From contig NZ_RBEE01000045.1 of assembly GCF_003725795.1 (NCBI RefSeq), positions 186,001 through 250,000 of the forward strand: a stretch of DNA of 64,000 nt. The letters are read 5' to 3'. The position numbers and the translations under genes were made by a program. A model generated the notes under the pieces. The model was not told the DNA's origin, searched no databases, and saw nothing but the letters and a program-made list of their open reading frames with translations. How positions within the stretch are numbered: position 1 is the first letter of the stretch; each line of letters starts with the position of its first letter. Shown one piece after another: positions 54,745-63,644 of the stretch. Origin of the DNA: Pedobacter jejuensis. GTDB taxonomy: Bacteria > Bacteroidota > Bacteroidia > Sphingobacteriales > Sphingobacteriaceae.

Positions 54745-57700
54745 TTATAGCGTAAAATTAAGTCCGAAAATAAATGCCCTGCTTCTAGGATAAGCAGAAT
54801 AATCTACACCAGGAGTTGTACCTGTTGAGCGACGGGTGTTAACTTCCGGGTCGTAACCTGAGTAGTTTGTGAAAACCGCCAGATTATTAACAGTTGCATA
54901 TAATCGCATTCTATTTATTTTAAACTTTCTTAATAAATTTTCTGGCAAGGTGTATCCCAGGGTAATGTTATTGATTCTTAAAAATGAACCGTCTTCTACT
55001 GCATAAGAATTTACAAAGAATGAACTGTTACTGGTTAACGGGCTCCACAATGTTGCATTTGCATTTAGGGCAGCCAATTCTGTTGGGTCTGTTACCACCA
55101 CACCTTGGTCGTTAACATTTCTCCATCGGCCATTCATGGTTGCAAGCAAATTTCCATTTGGTGTATAACCACTTGTAAATTCGAGCTTGTTGGCATTTAA
55201 CACATCGTTGCCAACCTGAAAGTTCACGAATACATTCAAATCCCAATTTTTATAGGTGAAAGACTGATTAAAACCACCTGTAAATTTCGGATTCGCATCA
55301 CCAATAATGGTTCGGTCGTTCGTAATATCAACAACTCCATCTCCATTTAAATCTTTAAATTTAATAACGCCTGGTTTTGGGGTTAATGAAGTTACGCTTG
55401 AGTTATTTGGCACGCCTTGTTTTAAAGTGTAAACTCCGTTTGCGTAGTTAAAGTCTTCTATTTTATAAAAACCATCGTTAACCAAACCATACATTTTACC
55501 AACTGCCTGGCCAACTGCAACCTGATAATCTGCAGGCACGTTTGTTCCAGCCCAACCAGAATTAATCAAGAAAGATTTTTGGAATTCGCCCAGGCTTTCA
55601 ACTTTGTTTTTATTAAATGAGATGTTAAAGTTTGTTGACCACGAGAAGTTTTTAGTTTGAACCGGGGTACCATTAATTTGGAATTCAATTCCCTTATTGC
55701 TTGTTGAACCTATGTTTTGTAATTGAAACGCATAACCACTTGTAGATGGGAAAGGATTGTTTACCAAAAGCCCTTTGGTTTTATTGCTATACAAATCAAC
55801 GGTGAACTGCAATCTGTTATTTAAAAACCCTGCATCTAAACCAATGTTTCTTGATACCGTAGTTTCCCATTTCAAATTAGGATTTGCCAATTCCGTAGCT
55901 ACCAATGCAGTAACCAAAGTGTTGTTTATATCGTAAAATGCATTTGGTTTAAACTGTGTAGTGTACAAGAAATCGGATATACGATTGTTACCAGCTTCAC
56001 CATAACTCACCCTAAATTTTAAATCATTTAAGCGAATTGAAGTTTTAAGGTTTTCCATAAATTTCTCATCAGAAATTCTCCAGGCAACTGAACCCGATGG
56101 AAAGTAACCCCATTTATTGCCTTCAGCGAATTTAGATGAACCATCGGCTCGCATGGTTAAGGTTAATAAATATTTTTTATCGAACGAATAATTAAACCTA
56201 CTGAAAACAGAAAATAATCTTGCTGTTAAATCGCTCGATGTAGATGCACCAGCCGGAGTTGTACCCAAGGCCATGTTTGATAATGCCCTTTCTGCCGTAA
56301 TCCCGATAGGAAATAATCTGTTTTCGGTAAAGTAAGCCTGCACCTTATCTTGATAAAGTTCTTGCCCAATTAACGCATCAATACTGTGGTGTTTGCTAAA
56401 CTCTGTTTTAGAACCCGAATTGGTATATGATATAACATTTGAGTTATTAATGGTTTGACGGTTACTGGTACCGATAGATGCAATTGGCTGAGATGAACCT
56501 ACCAATCTCGATTCATTGGTAATGATATCATTAAAAATATTGGTTCTGTTGTTGCTAAAATCAACACCTAAAGTGCTTTTAAATGAAATTCCTTTGTAAA
56601 TGATGTAATTGAAGTAACCGTTAAAATTGGTTACATTGGTAAATACCTTTTTATATTCAGCGTCATTTAATAGCAATGGATTTACCAAAGACAAACTATT
56701 ACCGTTTGTTTCACTTGCGTAATCTGGGTCGTAGGCTAAAATATCCTGTCCTTTTACCAACAATGGACGATATTTTACTGCCTGACGCAATCTGTTTAAA
56801 GATGAAGAGCCTTCACTGCTTGTTCCTGCTCCGTTTACAACCGTATTGTTATAACGAACATTGAAACCAACTTTTAATTTATCATTAAATTTATGGTCGA
56901 ATTTGAAGTTGATTAATTTCCTATCAAAATCTGAAGCGAGCATTACACCATCTTCTGTATTAGAAGTGACACTTAAATTAAAGGTCGATTTTGCATCACC
57001 ACCGGTAACGCTTACATTGTGTGTTTGCATCAAGGCATCACGACCAAATAATTCTTCCTGCCAATCTACAAATGGTACGCTTCTAAAACTTTCTAAATCG
57101 TTAAATGTGCCATAATAGCCTGCGTATAAACTTTCGCTTGTTGCATTTCCGCGACTAGCTTCGTACTGATATTTAACAAAATCGTAAGGATTCATTACTT
57201 CCAGTTTGTTAGCCAACTGCCTGAAACCCACCAAACCATTGTAATTTATGGTGGTTTTCATTTCTCGTCCACCTTTTGTTGTAATTAATACCACACCATT
57301 TGCACCACGAGAACCGTAAATTGCGGTTGCAGATGCATCTTTTAAAACATCAATACTTTCAATATCCTGAGGTGATAAAACCGAAAGCGCATTTTCTACC
57401 TGCACACCATCCACAACGTATAATGGCGTATTATCCTGAGTGATAGAACCGCCACCACGAACCCTAATTTGTGCACTTGCATTTGGCGTTCCTTCTGAAA
57501 CAGTAATTTGTACACCTGCTAATCTGCCAGAAATGGCTTCTGCAAGCGAGTTATTCGGAATATCTTTTAATTGTTTTGCACCAACTGATGAAACGGAACC
57601 CGTCAAATCTCGGCGATTTACTGTTGCATAACCGATTGCAACAACTTCATCTAAATCGGTAGCGTTTGATTCTAAAGATATGCGTAAACTGGTTTGGCTG

Positions 57701-57951
57701 CCAATGGTAACTTCTTTAGATTTAAAACCAACATAGTTAAAAATCAAAACTGCTCCTGGCGAAACAGCAATAGAAAACTTTCCATTGTTATCTGTTTGGG
57801 TGCCGGTTTTTGTGCCTTTAATTAAAACACTTACACCTGGAATTGTTTCACCGCCCTGCTCTGAAACCGTGCCACTAACTTGCCTGATTTGGGCATTGGT
57901 GATTCCAAAGTAAAAAGTAAAAATAGTTAATAAGAGTAAAATTTTGCTCAT
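54745..57951 (-). CDS. susC: SusC/RagA-family TonB-linked outer-membrane transporter
   Basis: The 1068-residue protein has a signal peptide ending GITNAQ. A carboxypeptidase-D-regulatory-like domain (VSGTVSEQGGETIPGVSVLI) is followed by the plug with YVVDGVQVENALSV and DVLKDASATAIYGSRGANGV. The beta-barrel ends in FIFGLNFTL with a terminal aromatic pattern. It is paired with susD and pectin enzymes, so it should import pectic oligosaccharides into the periplasm. Two operator-like sites lie in the divergent region with lacI. Confidence 0.96.
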   Translation of the reverse strand: MSKILLLLTIFTFYFGITNAQIRQVSGTVSEQGGETIPGVSVLIKGTKTGTQTDNNGKFSIAVSPGAVLIFNYVGFKSKEVTIGSQTSLRISLESNATDLDEVVAIGYATVNRRDLTGSVSSVGAKQLKDIPNNSLAEAISGRLAGVQITVSEGTPNASAQIRVRGGGSITQDNTPLYVVDGVQVENALSVLSPQDIESIDVLKDASATAIYGSRGANGVVLITTKGGREMKTTINYNGLVGFRQLANKLEVMNPYDFVKYQYEASRGNATSESLYAGYYGTFNDLESFRSVPFVDWQEELFGRDALMQTHNVSVTGGDAKSTFNLSVTSNTEDGVMLASDFDRKLINFKFDHKFNDKLKVGFNVRYNNTVVNGAGTSSEGSSSLNRLRQAVKYRPLLVKGQDILAYDPDYASETNGNSLSLVNPLLLNDAEYKKVFTNVTNFNGYFNYIIYKGISFKSTLGVDFSNNRTNIFNDIITNESRLVGSSQPIASIGTSNRQTINNSNVISYTNSGSKTEFSKHHSIDALIGQELYQDKVQAYFTENRLFPIGITAERALSNMALGTTPAGASTSSDLTARLFSVFSRFNYSFDKKYLLTLTMRADGSSKFAEGNKWGYFPSGSVAWRISDEKFMENLKTSIRLNDLKFRVSYGEAGNNRISDFLYTTQFKPNAFYDINNTLVTALVATELANPNLKWETTVSRNIGLDAGFLNNRLQFTVDLYSNKTKGLLVNNPFPSTSGYAFQLQNIGSTSNKGIEFQINGTPVQTKNFSWSTNFNISFNKNKVESLGEFQKSFLINSGWAGTNVPADYQVAVGQAVGKMYGLVNDGFYKIEDFNYANGVYTLKQGVPNNSSVTSLTPKPGVIKFKDLNGDGVVDITNDRTIIGDANPKFTGGFNQSFTYKNWDLNVFVNFQVGNDVLNANKLEFTSGYTPNGNLLATMNGRWRNVNDQGVVVTDPTELAALNANATLWSPLTSNSSFFVNSYAVEDGSFLRINNITLGYTLPENLLRKFKINRMRLYATVNNLAVFTNYSGYDPEVNTRRSTGTTPGVDYSAYPRSRAFIFGLNFTL

Positions 57952-57976
57952 AGCATCTTGAATTGGGATTTTTAAT

Positions 57977-57991
57977 CATGCAATCGCTTAC
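57977..57991 (-). promoter_or_regulatory. Weaker operator-like site near the susC start
   Basis: The minus strand reads GTAAGCGATTGCATG, sharing the CGATTGCA core with the stronger sites but diverging elsewhere. It lies 26 bases upstream of susC. The same CGATTGCA octamer also occurs in the coding region of aroE, so this site could be coincidental. Confidence 0.3.
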
Positions 57992-58102
57992 ATGTAGAAT
58001 ATTATTTTTAGTTAAGTAGAATATTCTGTGTTAATATTTGGTTGTATGGTGTAACAATTTTACAAACTAAAAATGGCTTGAAACTGCTTTTAGCTAAAAA
58101 AC

Positions 58103-58117
58103 TGTGCAATCGTTCCC
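58103..58117 (-). promoter_or_regulatory. Operator-like motif in the susC-lacI divergent region
   Basis: The minus strand reads GGGAACGATTGCACA, identical over 15 bases to the site at 35150-35164. It lies 151 bases upstream of susC and 86 upstream of the lacI start. The position suggests control of susC and autoregulation of the regulator. Confidence 0.6.
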
Positions 58118-58203
58118 AAAAACGTATTTCAGACGCTTATTAAAAATAGCCTTTAAATAGCCCTAAACATATATTTTTCGTAACTTGGGTGCAAGTTCAT
58201 AAA

Positions 58204-59238
58204 ATGAGATTTGAAACATCAACCATAAAAGATATTGCTAAAGCTTTAGGACTTTCTACTTCTACAGTTTCCAGAGCCTTAAGAGATCGTTACGAGATTA
58301 GTGATGAAACCAAAAAAGTTGTTTTAGCTTATGCAGAGAAGGTAAATTACAGAGCAAACCCGATTGCCCGCAGCTTAAAAGAAAGAAGAAGCTATTCCAT
58401 TGGTATTATTGTAAGTGAAATTGCAAACAATTTTTTCTCTCAGGTGATAAACGGAATCGAATCCATTGCTTACGCCAGAGATTATCATGTAATTATCGCT
58501 CAAAGTCATGAATCACATAAACAGGAAAAATTAAACGTAGAACATCTTGCATCCCGTTCTATTGATGGGCTGTTAATTGCCTTATCATCAGAAACGCAGG
58601 ATATTGATTATTTAAGGGATTTATATGGAAAAGGATTGCCTATTGTATTTTTCGATAGAGTGCCCGATAACTTTGAAACACACAAAGTAATTGCCAACAA
58701 TTTTAAAGGTTCATTTGACGCCACAGAACACCTTATTTTATCAGGCAAAAAAGTTATTGCGCACCTTACCAGCTCCGAAACATTATCGAACACGAAAGAA
58801 AGACTAGAAGGATATAAAGCTGCATTGGCAAAATACCACATCGAATTTAATCCCGAAATTGTAAAATATTGCCAGCATGGCGGTATGCACAACATAGAAT
58901 TGGAACAAGCAGTTAAAGAACTTTTACCACTTAAACCTGATGGCATTTTTATTTCGAGCGATAGATTAACAACAGGCTGCATAATGGCCCTTAAAAAAAC
59001 CAATCCGGAAGTTGCTCATAAAATTGCTATTGCAGGTTTCACAAATTCCAATTTAGTGGAACTTTTCAGTCCTTCGCTAACTTCGGTAAAGCAGCCCGCT
59101 TTCGAAATTGGGCAGGTTGCTACAGAGCTATTAATTTCTATGATTGAAGCGAAAAGACCTGTTACCGAATTTGAAACCAGGGTTTTAGATACAGAACTGG
59201 TTAAAATGCAGAAAATGCTAGGCAATCGGTTTTTGTAA
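58204..59238 (+). CDS. LacI-family transcriptional regulator of the pectin locus
   Basis: From ATG 58204 the protein has 344 residues; a GTG at 58189 would add five. The N-terminal helix-turn-helix is TIKDIAKALGLSTSTVSRAL, followed by a hinge helix (NPIARSLKERRSYSIGIIV) and a periplasmic-binding-like effector domain. It is divergent from susC and is the only LacI-type gene in the window. Regulation of the pectin genes, with a uronate or KDG-like inducer, is inferred from position. Confidence 0.9.
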   Translation: MRFETSTIKDIAKALGLSTSTVSRALRDRYEISDETKKVVLAYAEKVNYRANPIARSLKERRSYSIGIIVSEIANNFFSQVINGIESIAYARDYHVIIAQSHESHKQEKLNVEHLASRSIDGLLIALSSETQDIDYLRDLYGKGLPIVFFDRVPDNFETHKVIANNFKGSFDATEHLILSGKKVIAHLTSSETLSNTKERLEGYKAALAKYHIEFNPEIVKYCQHGGMHNIELEQAVKELLPLKPDGIFISSDRLTTGCIMALKKTNPEVAHKIAIAGFTNSNLVELFSPSLTSVKQPAFEIGQVATELLISMIEAKRPVTEFETRVLDTELVKMQKMLGNRFL

Positions 59239-59270
59239 ATAACTGCAAAGTCGATCGAAGCGATATTCCA

Positions 59271-59301
59271 TTTAACATTCCCTCGCTTTTAATTACCTTT
59301 G
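59271..59301 (+). promoter_or_regulatory. Predicted promoter for the RlmI-like gene, close to leaderless
   Basis: TTTA at 59271-59274, a 19-base spacer and TACCTTTG at 59294-59301 match the Bacteroidota TTTG-N19-TAnnTTTG pattern with one mismatch in the -33 box. The ATG is at 59306, so transcription would start at or within a few bases of the start codon. Confidence 0.5.
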
Positions 59302-59305
59302 CCAA

Positions 59306-60490
59306 ATGGTAGAAATCATATTAAAAAAGGGCAAAGAAAAAGCAGCATTACAAAGGCATCCTTGGGTATTTTCTGGCGCATTAGAAAAAGTTAAAGGAAA
59401 ACCAGAAGATGGTGATGTAGTAAAAGTATTTGCTTTTGATAATGAATTTTTAGCCTACGGATATTTCAATAGTAATTCTAGAGTAGCAGTTCGTTTATTA
59501 GAGTGGGATGAAACCCAAACCATTGATAAAAACTGGTATCAAAACCGATTACAGCAAGCCATCGCTTCACGCCAATTTATTTTATCAGAGGATACCAATA
59601 CCTGCCGTTTGGTTTTTTCGGAAGCAGACTTCCTACCAGGTTTAATCGTTGATAAATATGCCAATTTCTTATCGCTTCAAATATTAAGTTCGGGCATTGA
59701 AAAAGTAAAAGCAGATATAGTTGACATTATAAAGGCTGAATTAAATCCAATAGGAATTTTCGACAAAAGCGATGCAACAGCTCGTGGACATGAGGGTTTA
59801 CCAATAGAAAATGGTTTACTCTGGGGAGAAAATCCACCCGAATTTTTAGAAGTTAAAGAAAACGGTATTGCATATAACATTAATATCGCCGACGGACAGA
59901 AATCGGGTTTTTATTGTGATCAACGCGATAACAGAAAAATTTTAGCAAGCTACACAAAAGGCAAAAAGGTTTTAGACTGCTTTAGCTACAGTGGTGGTTT
60001 TAGCTTAAATGCATTAGCAAATGGAGCGGCAAATGTTACAAGTGTGGATAGTTCTGCTTTGGCTTTAGAAACGTTAAAACAGAATATAGCATTGAATAAA
60101 TTCGATGCAGAGAAAGTCACCTCTATACAATCAGATGTAAACAAGCAATTAAGAGCCTTTAAAGAAACTGGCGAATTGTTTGATGTGATTGTTTTAGACC
60201 CACCTAAATATGCGCCATCTCGTTCTGCTTTGGATAGGGCAGCCAGAGCTTATAAAGATTTAAATCGTTTAGGCATGTTACTGCTGGAAAAAGGAGGATT
60301 GCTTGCAACTTTCTCTTGCTCTGGCGCTGTCGATATAGAAACTTTTAAGCAAATTATCGCTTGGGCTGCACTTGATGCTGGAAGAGAAGTTCAGATTATA
60401 AAGCAGTTCTGCCAACCTGAAGATCATCCTGTAAGGATATCTTTTTCAGAAGGTGAATATTTAAAAGGTTTGTTGCTTAGGGTTTTGTAG
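59306..60490 (+). CDS. Class I SAM-dependent rRNA methyltransferase, RlmI-like
   Basis: The 394-residue cytoplasmic protein has an N-terminal PUA domain (KKGKEKAALQRHPWVFSGALE). A central segment has GFYCDQRDNRK, and the Rossmann methyltransferase has VLDCFSYSGGFSLNALANGA and the DPPKYAPSR motif. A later TFSCSG carries a conserved Cys. This is the order in RlmI (23S rRNA m5C1962 methyltransferase). The exact target is inferred from family. Confidence 0.9.
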   Translation: MVEIILKKGKEKAALQRHPWVFSGALEKVKGKPEDGDVVKVFAFDNEFLAYGYFNSNSRVAVRLLEWDETQTIDKNWYQNRLQQAIASRQFILSEDTNTCRLVFSEADFLPGLIVDKYANFLSLQILSSGIEKVKADIVDIIKAELNPIGIFDKSDATARGHEGLPIENGLLWGENPPEFLEVKENGIAYNINIADGQKSGFYCDQRDNRKILASYTKGKKVLDCFSYSGGFSLNALANGAANVTSVDSSALALETLKQNIALNKFDAEKVTSIQSDVNKQLRAFKETGELFDVIVLDPPKYAPSRSALDRAARAYKDLNRLGMLLLEKGGLLATFSCSGAVDIETFKQIIAWAALDAGREVQIIKQFCQPEDHPVRISFSEGEYLKGLLLRVL

Positions 60491-61607
60491 GGATTACAAC
60501 AAGCCTTCGTTTCGAGTACTGATAGCCACTTCGAGCGAAGCCGAGAAATCTTTGTAATTAACAAGAATTTAACCTCACCCTATCAAAGTCTTTGCTTTGG
60601 CTAATTTGTGGGTTCCCTCTCCTTGAAGAGAGGGATTAATGGGCAATGGGTTAATACTACAGGTTCAAAGCACTGTATTTCGTTTTTCCTCTCTTCAAGG
60701 AGAGGGATGCGGTTACGTAAAAAACATATAAACTTTCAAAGGGTGAGGTTTTATAAGTAGATCGCCCCAGAAACACGGAAGTTGCGTCATTTCGAGCGAA
60801 GCCGAGAAATCTTTGTAATTAGCAATAAATTTAACCTCACCCTATCAAAGTCTTTGCTTTGGCTAAATTTGTGGGTTCCCTCTTCTCGAAGAGAGGGATT
60901 AATGGGCAATGGGTTAATACTACAGGTTCAAAGCACTATATTTCGTTTTCCCTCTCTTCAAGGAGAGGGATGCACTTACATACAAAAGCCATAAACTTTC
61001 AAAGGGTGAGGTTATATAAAGAAACAGCCACAGAAACACGGAATCCACGGAGAAGTTGCGTCATTTCGAGCGAAGCCGACCAACCTTGTAATTAGCAATA
61101 AATTTAACCTCACCCTATCAAAGTTTTTGCTCTGGATACATTTGTGAGCTCCCTCTCCTCAAAGAGAGGGATTAATGGGCAATGGTATAATACTATAGGT
61201 TCAAAGCACTATATTTCGTTTTCCCTCTCTTCAAGGAGAGGGATGCACTTACACACAAAAATTAAAAACTTTCAAAGGGTGAGGTTATACACAGAAACAA
61301 GGAATTGCCACAGAAACACAGAATCCACAGAGAAGTTGCGTCATTTCGAGCGAAGCCGAGAAATCTTTGTGACTAGTAAGAATTTAACCTCACCCTATCA
61401 ATGTTTATGCTTTGGCTAATTTGTGGGTTCCTTCTCCTCGAAGAGAGGGATTAATGGGCAATGGGTTAATACTACTGGTTCAAAGCACTGTATTTCGTTT
61501 TTCCTCTCTTCAAGGAGAGGGATGCAAATACGTAAAAAACCTATAAACTTTCAAAGGGTGAGGTTATATAAAGAAACATGCACAGAATCTAAAAATTCGT
61601 TCAAAGC
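60491..61607. repeat. Tandem array of four palindromic elements in a 1.1-kb non-coding region
   Basis: Four copies of a 180-181 bp element occupy 60571-60750, 60833-61013, 61106-61286 and 61386-61565. Each begins aacctcaccct, ends agggtgaggtt and contains two inner hairpin motifs (ccctctc...gagaggga). They are separated by spacers of 82, 92 and 99 bases carrying ttcgagcgaagccgagaaat (at 60530, 60791, 61065 and 61345, altered after gaagccga in the third) and, in two, ccacagaaacac-type sequence. Small open frames inside are repeats of each other and are judged non-coding. Confidence 0.92.
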
Positions 61608-61868
61608 CTACAGTTCGTTATTTTCTGACACTTCTGGCGATTGTTCATATTCACCTTTCCAGGCGTAAAATCCAAAAATCATCAGGCCTATACTTATTGG
61701 GAAGAAAATGAAAAGAATAATTCCCCACTGAAGAATGGTATTTGTCTTTTCGATTTCGGAATGTGCTAAACCAACTTTATCTACCGCTTGAATAAATAGA
61801 AATATCATGGCTATTGGGCCCAAAGCCATCCATCCTAACCCTAAAATTTTCTTGATGTAATTAATCAT
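61608..61868 (-). CDS. Small membrane protein
   Basis: From ATG 61868 (MINYIKKILGLGWMALGPIA) the protein has 86 residues and two membrane segments (about 9-26 and 43-66) with an acidic C-terminus. An ATG at 61880 would add four residues. It overlaps the end of the MHS transporter gene by eight bases, so co-translation is likely. The family is not recognised. It may be an accessory protein of the transporter. Confidence 0.7.
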   Translation of the reverse strand: MINYIKKILGLGWMALGPIAMIFLFIQAVDKVGLAHSEIEKTNTILQWGIILFIFFPISIGLMIFGFYAWKGEYEQSPEVSENNEL

Positions 61869-63384
61869 TGATGCTTTCATCCTTTTTATTTGATAAATAA
61901 ATTGTGCCAATTACTAAACTAAGTGCCGCTATTCCTATTGGATACCACAATCCAGAAAGTGGTGTAGCACCCTCAAAACTTGCCATTAAAGTCGCAATAA
62001 ATGGAACCAAACCGCCGAAAACCCCATTGCCAATATGGTACGGTAACGACATGGATGTGTAGCGAATTTTGGTTGGAAAAAGCTCCACTAAAAATGCGGC
62101 AATGGGTCCATAAACCATTGTTACCAATAAAATTTGAAAAAAGATTAAACCTACAAATTTCCAGAATACAGGTTTTGGCAAAATCTTATCTTTAAGCGTG
62201 CCCGGTGCAGATAAAATCCCTCTGGATGCAGAAATTGTATCTATTTGAACTTTCGTATAGCCAGAACCATTGGTGAATAAAATTTTAGTTTCTAAGCTTC
62301 GTAAGCTATCAACCTGATTTGCTAATGGCGTAATTACCGCAAAACCCTGGCTTGATGAAAACAATTCATTTTTGGCAAAATTTTCTTCACTCGTATCATT
62401 TAAAAAAGTTTTATAGATTGGTCGGTAGAAGATTATCCCCAGCAACATTCCTGTTAGCATTATCCACTTGCGTCCAACCTTATCACTCCAGGCTCCAAAA
62501 ACAACAAAGAAAGGTGTAGCAAAAGCAATTCCCCAGAGCAAAATATACCTCGAATCGTTAAAATCTAACTTGCAGGTATTTTCTAAAAAAGATTGTGCGT
62601 AAAATTGTCCGGTGTACCAAATAACACCTTGCCCCATAGTTGCTCCAAACAAAGCCAATAAAACCATTTTAAAGTTAGCCTTGTTGTTAAAACTGTCTTT
62701 TAAAGGGTTTTTAGAAACTTTTCCCTCTAATTTTAGCTTTGTAAACATGGGCGATTCATGCATCTTCATGCGGATGTATATTGAAACCCCAACCAGCACT
62801 ATCGATAGTAAAAAGGGCACCCGCCAACCCCAATCGCTAAAAGTTTCGGCACCCAAGATATTTTTAGTGATTACGATTATCCCAAGAGAAAGAAATAAAC
62901 CAAGAGTTGCTGTCGTTTGAATCCAGCTGGTAAAAAAGCCGCGACGATTTTTAGGTGCATGCTCGGCTACGTAAGTTGCTGCTCCACCATATTCGCCTCC
63001 TAATGCCAAACCTTGAATTAACCTTAATATTAAAACTAAAATTGGGGCTGCGTAGCCGATTGTTTTGTATGAGGGAATTAGCCCGATTAAAAAAGTGGAG
63101 CCGCCCATTAAAACCAGCGTTAAAAGGAAGGTATATTTCCGGCCAATTAAATCGCCCAAACGCCCAAAAACCAATGCGCCAAATGGTCGAACAATAAACC
63201 CAGCTGCAAATATTGCCAATGTATTTATCAAAGCTGAAGCACCTGCATCCGCCGGAAACAATTGATGCCCTATGATAACGGCCAAACTTCCAAATATGTA
63301 AAAGTCGTACCACTCGATTAGCGTACCTAATGATGAAGCACCTATTACTTTAAAAATATTATTCTTCGGTAGTATTTCGCTCAT
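61861..63384 (-). CDS. MFS transporter of the metabolite:H+ symporter (MHS) type with a large central insertion
   Basis: The 507-residue inner-membrane protein shows MHS features: GTLIEWYDFYIFGSLA, FIVRPFGALVFGRLGDLIGRK, RLIQGLALGGEYGGAATYVAEHAP and the late VELFPTKIRYTSMSLPYHIGN. A soluble insertion of about 85 residues (about 322-407) lies between predicted segments 8 and 9, where relatives have a short loop. The substrate is unknown; MHS members move proline/betaine, dicarboxylates or shikimate. Confidence 0.9.
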   Translation of the reverse strand: MSEILPKNNIFKVIGASSLGTLIEWYDFYIFGSLAVIIGHQLFPADAGASALINTLAIFAAGFIVRPFGALVFGRLGDLIGRKYTFLLTLVLMGGSTFLIGLIPSYKTIGYAAPILVLILRLIQGLALGGEYGGAATYVAEHAPKNRRGFFTSWIQTTATLGLFLSLGIIVITKNILGAETFSDWGWRVPFLLSIVLVGVSIYIRMKMHESPMFTKLKLEGKVSKNPLKDSFNNKANFKMVLLALFGATMGQGVIWYTGQFYAQSFLENTCKLDFNDSRYILLWGIAFATPFFVVFGAWSDKVGRKWIMLTGMLLGIIFYRPIYKTFLNDTSEENFAKNELFSSSQGFAVITPLANQVDSLRSLETKILFTNGSGYTKVQIDTISASRGILSAPGTLKDKILPKPVFWKFVGLIFFQILLVTMVYGPIAAFLVELFPTKIRYTSMSLPYHIGNGVFGGLVPFIATLMASFEGATPLSGLWYPIGIAALSLVIGTIYLSNKKDESIND

Positions 63385-63587
63385 ATTAAAAGGATAATTT
63401 GGTTTTTCGAATATAGCTGATTTACAATGGATTCGAAATGAATTAAAACAACTGCATTTAAAAATGTTACAAAAAATCTGAAATAGATAAAATCCAAACT
63501 GGCTAAAATTTATAACTAGAGAGAGATATTTTACTTTGAAAAAATCATAGAAAATGTTTAAATCAAATCTATAGTTGTAATTAATTC

Positions 63588-63616
63588 GTAAAGAAGAAAA
63601 ACATTTTCTTCTTTAC
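63588..63616. other. Perfect 13-bp hairpin upstream of the bestrophin-like gene
   Basis: GTAAAGAAGAAAA (63588-63600) and TTTTCTTCTTTAC (63604-63616) form a perfect stem with a three-base loop, followed by TTTG. It lies 28 bases before the ATG. No plus-strand gene precedes it nearby, so it is more likely a leader element than a terminator. Confidence 0.5.
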
Positions 63617-63644
63617 TTTGTAATTTCCTCTTTAAAAACAAAAT

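Noticed and set aside
60571..61565. CRISPR-like array appearance of regularly spaced repeats
   Set aside because: Units are about 181 bp with 82-99 bp spacers that are themselves repeated, and no cas gene is present. This is not a CRISPR array.
60782..61668. Several plus-strand open frames of 70-91 codons inside the tandem repeats, with similar translations (RGINGQW, SLSSRRGM)
   Set aside because: They are similar because they lie on repeated palindromic DNA. The translations have no recognisable domain, frames shift between copies, and no conserved start context is seen.
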